This document shows, piece by piece, positions 59,934 to 63,476 of a stretch of 63,476 bases of DNA. Origin of the DNA: Xenorhabdus yunnanensis (GTDB taxonomy: Bacteria; Pseudomonadota; Gammaproteobacteria; Enterobacterales; Enterobacteriaceae); assembly GCF_028598805.1 (NCBI RefSeq), contig NZ_JAQRFI010000027.1:1-63476 (forward strand). Reading direction: 5' to 3'. The stretch's first letter is position 1; each line of letters begins with the position of its first letter. Both the position numbers and the translations under genes were made by a program. The notes under the pieces were generated by a model that saw only the letters and a list, made by a program, of their open reading frames with translations, did not search any database and was not told the origin of the DNA.

Positions 59934-61640
59934 TTATTTTTCTTGTTTTTCCTTAGCTTGCCACTTACTTTGAATCAAACGAATGGCAAAGTAGAGATCA
60001 GGCACGACTATCAAATCTTCATCACTGCGACTCAATTTGTTTTGTTTAATCCAGCGATTCAGTTCTGTTCTGCGCCCTGCTAAAACCAATGTCACTCCTT
60101 TCTCTTTTAATTCTGTGATTAATTCATCCAGAACAGCAAAAACACTAACATCATCGTAGGTAAAGCTGACCGTCGCATCGACTACCAACCATACGGGGCT
60201 ATTTGCAGCACTGTTCACATGCTGTAATACCCGCTTTTTGAAATATCCGACGTTGAAATAAGTAAGAGGAGAGTTAAAACGATACATCATAATACCATCC
60301 ACAGCTTTGATATCACTATGTTGATGGATGGAACGAACCATGCCTTGCTCATTTACGCCCAGCAACTGATCCGAAGGTCGAAAAACTATCAGTAAAAATT
60401 GAAATAGTCCCAACAAAACAGCAAAACCGACACCACCAATCACACCTACCAACAAGACAGCAATCAATGTGAAAATTGACAATGTAAAAGCCTGACGATT
60501 ACGTTTTCGATAAGACCAAATACTCTTGAAACTCAATAAAGACCACGAGGAAAAGATTAAGACAATACCCAGTGATGACAGAGGGATATACACCAGAAAC
60601 TCTGTTATAAACATCAATACTAACAAGATAGTACAAGCGGCAATCACAGACACCATTTGCGTTTTACCACCTAATGCATCGTTGACAGCAGTACGGCTAC
60701 CGGCAGCACTGACAGCAAAACCTTGTGATAATGATGCAGCAATATTGGCAATCCCCAGTGCCCTGAGTTCTAAATCTGCATCAACTTGATAACCATTTTT
60801 ACTGGCAAAACTACGAGCGGTCATCATAAAGCTGACGAAGCTAATCACTGCTAAATTAATGGAAGGAACAACCAAATCACGTATTTCGCTAAGTTTAAAT
60901 TCAGGCATTGGGACAATGGGCAAACCGCTGCCCATATTACCGACAATCTGGATTTCGTATTTATTGAGTTCAAATTGCCAGCTGATATAAGTCAATACGA
61001 TCATTGCTACCAGTGGTGCTGGCCAGCTTGAACGAAGGAAACGCACACTGAGTAACACCAACAGCGTCATTACTGACATCCCCACCGTCGGCCAGTGAGA
61101 TTTTAATAATGCATGAGGAAATGCAATCAATCGTTCGATCAATTCCTCAGGCAAACCAGATAATCCAAAAACTTTAGCAAGTTGATCTGCGATAATAGTA
61201 ATTGCAACGCCGTTGATAAAGCCTTTTAAAATGGGGCGAGATAGAAAATCAGCAAAAGCGCCAAGTCGGAAATGGCTTGCCAGAATGCACCAAAATCCTG
61301 TCATCAACGTCATAACTATAGCGAGCTGCCAACGGACATGCTCATTTCCATTTGCTAATGGTATAACAGTTGCAGCAATAACTGCACAAGTTGCTGCATC
61401 AGGCCCAACAATTAACTGTCGGGAAGTACCAAACAAAGCATAAGCGAACATGGGTAAAATACAGGCATATAAGCCAATAATGGCACTAATCCCCATTAAT
61501 TCAGCATAAGCAATTGCAACAGGTAGTGCGACCGCAGCTACGGAAAGGCCCGCTCGCATATCATAACTAAAATAGTCTCTACGATAATGACAGATGCTTT
61601 TTAAGCCCGGCATCCAGCGATTCAATCTTTCCCACAACAT
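59934..61640 (-). CDS. SulP-family anion transporter with C-terminal STAS domain
   Basis: An inner-membrane transporter, 568 aa. About 10-14 hydrophobic segments with the SulP blocks AGLSVAAVALPVAIAYAELMG, GLYACILPMFAYALFGTSRQLIVGPDAAT and the second-half AASLSQGFAVSAAGSRTAVND. A C-terminal STAS domain follows (WLVVDATVSFTYDDVSVFAVLDELI). Substrates of this family include sulfate, bicarbonate and dicarboxylates; none can be assigned here. It is not a close match to E. coli DauA. AAAGG precedes the ATG. Confidence 0.88.
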   Translation of the reverse strand: MLWERLNRWMPGLKSICHYRRDYFSYDMRAGLSVAAVALPVAIAYAELMGISAIIGLYACILPMFAYALFGTSRQLIVGPDAATCAVIAATVIPLANGNEHVRWQLAIVMTLMTGFWCILASHFRLGAFADFLSRPILKGFINGVAITIIADQLAKVFGLSGLPEELIERLIAFPHALLKSHWPTVGMSVMTLLVLLSVRFLRSSWPAPLVAMIVLTYISWQFELNKYEIQIVGNMGSGLPIVPMPEFKLSEIRDLVVPSINLAVISFVSFMMTARSFASKNGYQVDADLELRALGIANIAASLSQGFAVSAAGSRTAVNDALGGKTQMVSVIAACTILLVLMFITEFLVYIPLSSLGIVLIFSSWSLLSFKSIWSYRKRNRQAFTLSIFTLIAVLLVGVIGGVGFAVLLGLFQFLLIVFRPSDQLLGVNEQGMVRSIHQHSDIKAVDGIMMYRFNSPLTYFNVGYFKKRVLQHVNSAANSPVWLVVDATVSFTYDDVSVFAVLDELITELKEKGVTLVLAGRRTELNRWIKQNKLSRSDEDLIVVPDLYFAIRLIQSKWQAKEKQEK

Positions 61641-61865
61641 GGCCTTTACGTCCCTTCGTGAAAATGGAGCTGATTATAATGCGTTGTTAAATGGAAACTC
61701 ACAAGTTTCTCACCCACGCTCAGTTTTTTGCTTATTGTGATAAAATTACACAAAATAGATGAAAAATGTTTTTTACCTGATAAATAAACCATTTTATTGA
61801 GATCTGATACACTCTGGCACAAATTCAAAAACATGCCATTATTGACTTCACAATGGATTCAACTT

Positions 61866-62402
61866 ATGAAACAACTCTTAGACTTTTTGCCACTGGTCGT
61901 TTTTTTCATCGTCTACAAAATGTATGACATTTTTTATGCATCTGGTGCCTTGATGGCCGCAACAGGATTAACCCTTGTCATTAGTTACCTAATTTATCGT
62001 AAAGTTGAAAAATTCTCCTTAATTACATTTGCTATGGTGGCTGTCTTTGGCACACTAACGCTAGCCTTCCACAGTGATCTATTCATCAAATGGAAAGTAA
62101 CTGTAATTTATGGCATTTTTTCTCTGGTTCTGTTTATCAGCCAATGGATTATGAAAAAGCCACTGATTCAACGCATGTTAGGCAAAGAATTAAAATTACC
62201 TGATTTTGTCTGGAACAAACTGAACATGGCTTGGGCTGTCTTTTTTCTTGCCTGTGCACTCGCGAATATTTATGTCGCTTTCTGGCTACCTCAAAATGTT
62301 TGGGTAAACTTTAAAGTGTTCGGGTTAACGGCATTGACACTAGTCTTTACTGTATTGAGTGTGGTATATATCTACCGCCATCTGCCTCGCGAACAAAAAT
62401 AA
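61866..62402 (+). CDS. yciB: Inner-membrane septation protein YciB (IspZ)
   Basis: A 178-aa protein with five hydrophobic segments, starting [14 protein letters not shown] and containing [26 protein letters not shown] and VYIYRHLP, all typical of YciB. It is linked to cell-envelope synthesis and division. The ATG at 61866 gives the family length; a longer upstream reading is not conserved. Confidence 0.94.
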   Translation: MKQLLDFLPLVVFFIVYKMYDIFYASGALMAATGLTLVISYLIYRKVEKFSLITFAMVAVFGTLTLAFHSDLFIKWKVTVIYGIFSLVLFISQWIMKKPLIQRMLGKELKLPDFVWNKLNMAWAVFFLACALANIYVAFWLPQNVWVNFKVFGLTALTLVFTVLSVVYIYRHLPREQK

Positions 62403-62421
62403 TGTAATGACCCTCATATGG

Positions 62422-62447
62422 ATACCTGCCGATGCAAAGGCAGGTAT
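62422..62447 (+). terminator. Hairpin between yciB and yciA
   Basis: Nine-base stem ATACCTGCC/GGCAGGTAT with an 8-base loop, between yciB and yciA. The T-poor flank suggests a processing or attenuation hairpin rather than a strong terminator. Confidence 0.45.
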
Positions 62448-62479
62448 TGTTATATTCACCAAATAAAGCAAGTTTTCTA

Positions 62480-62911
62480 ATGACACAACAACAATGCTTA
62501 CCAAACGGAGAATTGGTTCTCCGTACACTGGCCATGCCTGCTGATACCAATGCCAATGGGGATATTTTCGGTGGCTGGCTGATGTCTCAAATGGATATTG
62601 GCGGCGCAATTCTGGCAAAAGAGATTGCTCTGGGACGCGTAGTAACTGTTAGCGTGAATGGCATCAGTTTTCTGAAACCAGTTGCGGTAGGTGACGTCGT
62701 ATGCTGTTATGCCCGCTGCCTCAAAACGGGAAATTCATCTATCACCATCCATATTGAGGTTTGGGTGAAAAAAGTGGCTTCCGAGCCAGTTGGCCAGCGT
62801 TATCGTGCAACAGAAGCTGTTTTTACATATGTTGCTGTTAATGAAAATAATACGTCCCGATCTTTGCCTGAAGATAAAAGACACTTCAAATTGGAAAGCA
62901 GCCATACTTAA
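62480..62911 (+). CDS. yciA: Acyl-CoA thioesterase YciA
   Basis: Hotdog-fold acyl-CoA thioester hydrolase, 143 aa. The block LRTLAMPADTNANGDIFGGWLMSQMDIGGAILA carries the catalytic Asn/Asp region, and VTVSVNGISFLKPVAVGDVV and EVWVKK follow, as in E. coli YciA (132 aa). The ATG at 62480 gives the conserved start; an upstream in-frame ATG lies within a hairpin. In E. coli tonB follows, but here an integrase does. Confidence 0.94.
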   Translation: MTQQQCLPNGELVLRTLAMPADTNANGDIFGGWLMSQMDIGGAILAKEIALGRVVTVSVNGISFLKPVAVGDVVCCYARCLKTGNSSITIHIEVWVKKVASEPVGQRYRATEAVFTYVAVNENNTSRSLPEDKRHFKLESSHT

Positions 62912-63305
62912 AATAATACAATTAAAACAATATATTACACCAATAAAATAATCCAATAAAATCATAAAAGTACACCATAATGTACAAACAGAAAACCCAC
63001 TCAAAATAGCATATAACAATTGATTTTATGCTCTTTAGATAGGAATGATTGAGGGTTATATAGGGTGAGGATAAAAAGGAAGGCTACTATCACTATAGGG
63101 CAGAAATCTGCCCTATAGCATATTGGAGCAATGGGAAAGCGGGAGGGCTTGAGTTTTCTCGAATCAGTTGATATCACAGTGAATTTATTAAATTTTTTGT
63201 TTGTATATTTTCGTGCATTTCAGATTGTTTTAGGCTATTTTTAGATTATTGGCACCCCATACAGCACCCCTTTAGCATGGGAACCTGAATAGGAGAGTAT
63301 CAAAG
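62912..63305. other. Interval between yciA and the integrase, candidate element boundary
   Basis: No gene is seen. A perfect hairpin, CTATAGGGCAG/CTGCCCTATAG with an AAAT loop, lies at 63093-63118. A GC-rich stretch with CACCCCATACAGCACCCC (about 63252-63269) stands close to the integrase start, typical of the place of an attachment site. The att core itself cannot be defined from one end. Confidence 0.4.
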
Positions 63306-63476
63306 ATGGCCTACTATAGCATAGAAAAACGCCCGCGCGCAGATGGCACTATCCGTTATCGCTGTACTGTTGGTGTCAAATCTGGCGGTAAATATATTTA
63401 CAGAGAGAACCGCACATTCGGAAAACAATCCCACGCCAAAACATGGGGTGCTATGCGGGTTGCTGAACTGGAGCAA
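63306..63476 (+). CDS. int: Phage-type tyrosine recombinase (integrase), 5' part
   Basis: The first 57 codons, cut by the window end. The N-terminus (MAYYSIEKRPRADGTIRYRC, then RTFGKQSHAKTWGAMR) is typical of the arm-binding domain of prophage or island tyrosine recombinases in enterobacteria. The catalytic domain would lie outside. GGAG about ten bases before the ATG. Marks the left end of an integrated element after yciA. Confidence 0.8.
   Translation, partial: MAYYSIEKRPRADGTIRYRCTVGVKSGGKYIYRENRTFGKQSHAKTWGAMRVAELEQ

Overview
The window is a chromosomal segment from a gammaproteobacterium of the Morganellaceae, most likely Photorhabdus (or its sister genus Xenorhabdus). The evidence is E. 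coli-like housekeeping proteins with enterobacterial synteny, an AT-rich base composition, a dispersed intergenic repeat of the type I remember from Photorhabdus/Xenorhabdus genomes (about 57775-57890), and a trpG gene that is not fused to trpD. The genus call rests on memory of those genomes; no search was run.

Layout. 1-20.3 kb follows the E. coli 1.66-1.71 Mb block: bioD2 (ynfK), a decayed mlc remnant, ynfL/ynfM, a regulator broken by an in-frame stop, tus with its Ter site, fumC, manA, ydgA, add, a YfeH-type transporter, ydgJ, ydgK, rsxABCDGE and nth. 20.3-21.6 kb is a gene-poor junction holding a 5'-replaced cyanase fragment and two tiny overlapping ORFs. 21.6-62.9 kb follows the E. coli 1.31-1.35 Mb block in inverted orientation: rnb, (a class A beta-lactamase), yciH, pyrF, lapB, lapA, ribA, acnA, (an orphan 279-aa protein), cysB, topA, yciN, sohB, yciK, btuR, rluB, yciO, rnm, (a two-gene secreted protease/Ig-module locus), the trp operon, a BON lipoprotein, ompW, yciC, (a SulP transporter), yciB and yciA. 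The last 170 bases open a tyrosine recombinase, so an integrated element probably starts at the right edge.

How the genes work together. The conserved parts are ordinary metabolism: Trp synthesis under a TrpR-type promoter and a Trp-codon attenuator; an Rsx electron-transfer complex co-oriented with endonuclease III; LPS control (lapAB); riboflavin, pyrimidine, cobalamin and central carbon enzymes. Tus with an overlapping Ter site places the window in the replication terminus region. The order of the two blocks relative to E. coli is explained by one inversion across the terminus with a breakpoint between nth and rnb.

Accessory cargo. The most unusual locus is 42.9-50.1 kb, inserted between rnm and the trp promoter and transcribed away from trp. 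It encodes a 604-aa secreted protein and a 1774-aa secreted chymotrypsin-fold protease that carries about ten Ig-like modules with a repeated Cys...Trp-x-Cys signature and an internal glycine-rich hydrophobic segment. Other accessory points are the beta-lactamase with the Cys69/Cys238 pair, the orphan gene between acnA and cysB, the cyanase fragment, and the recombinase at the end.
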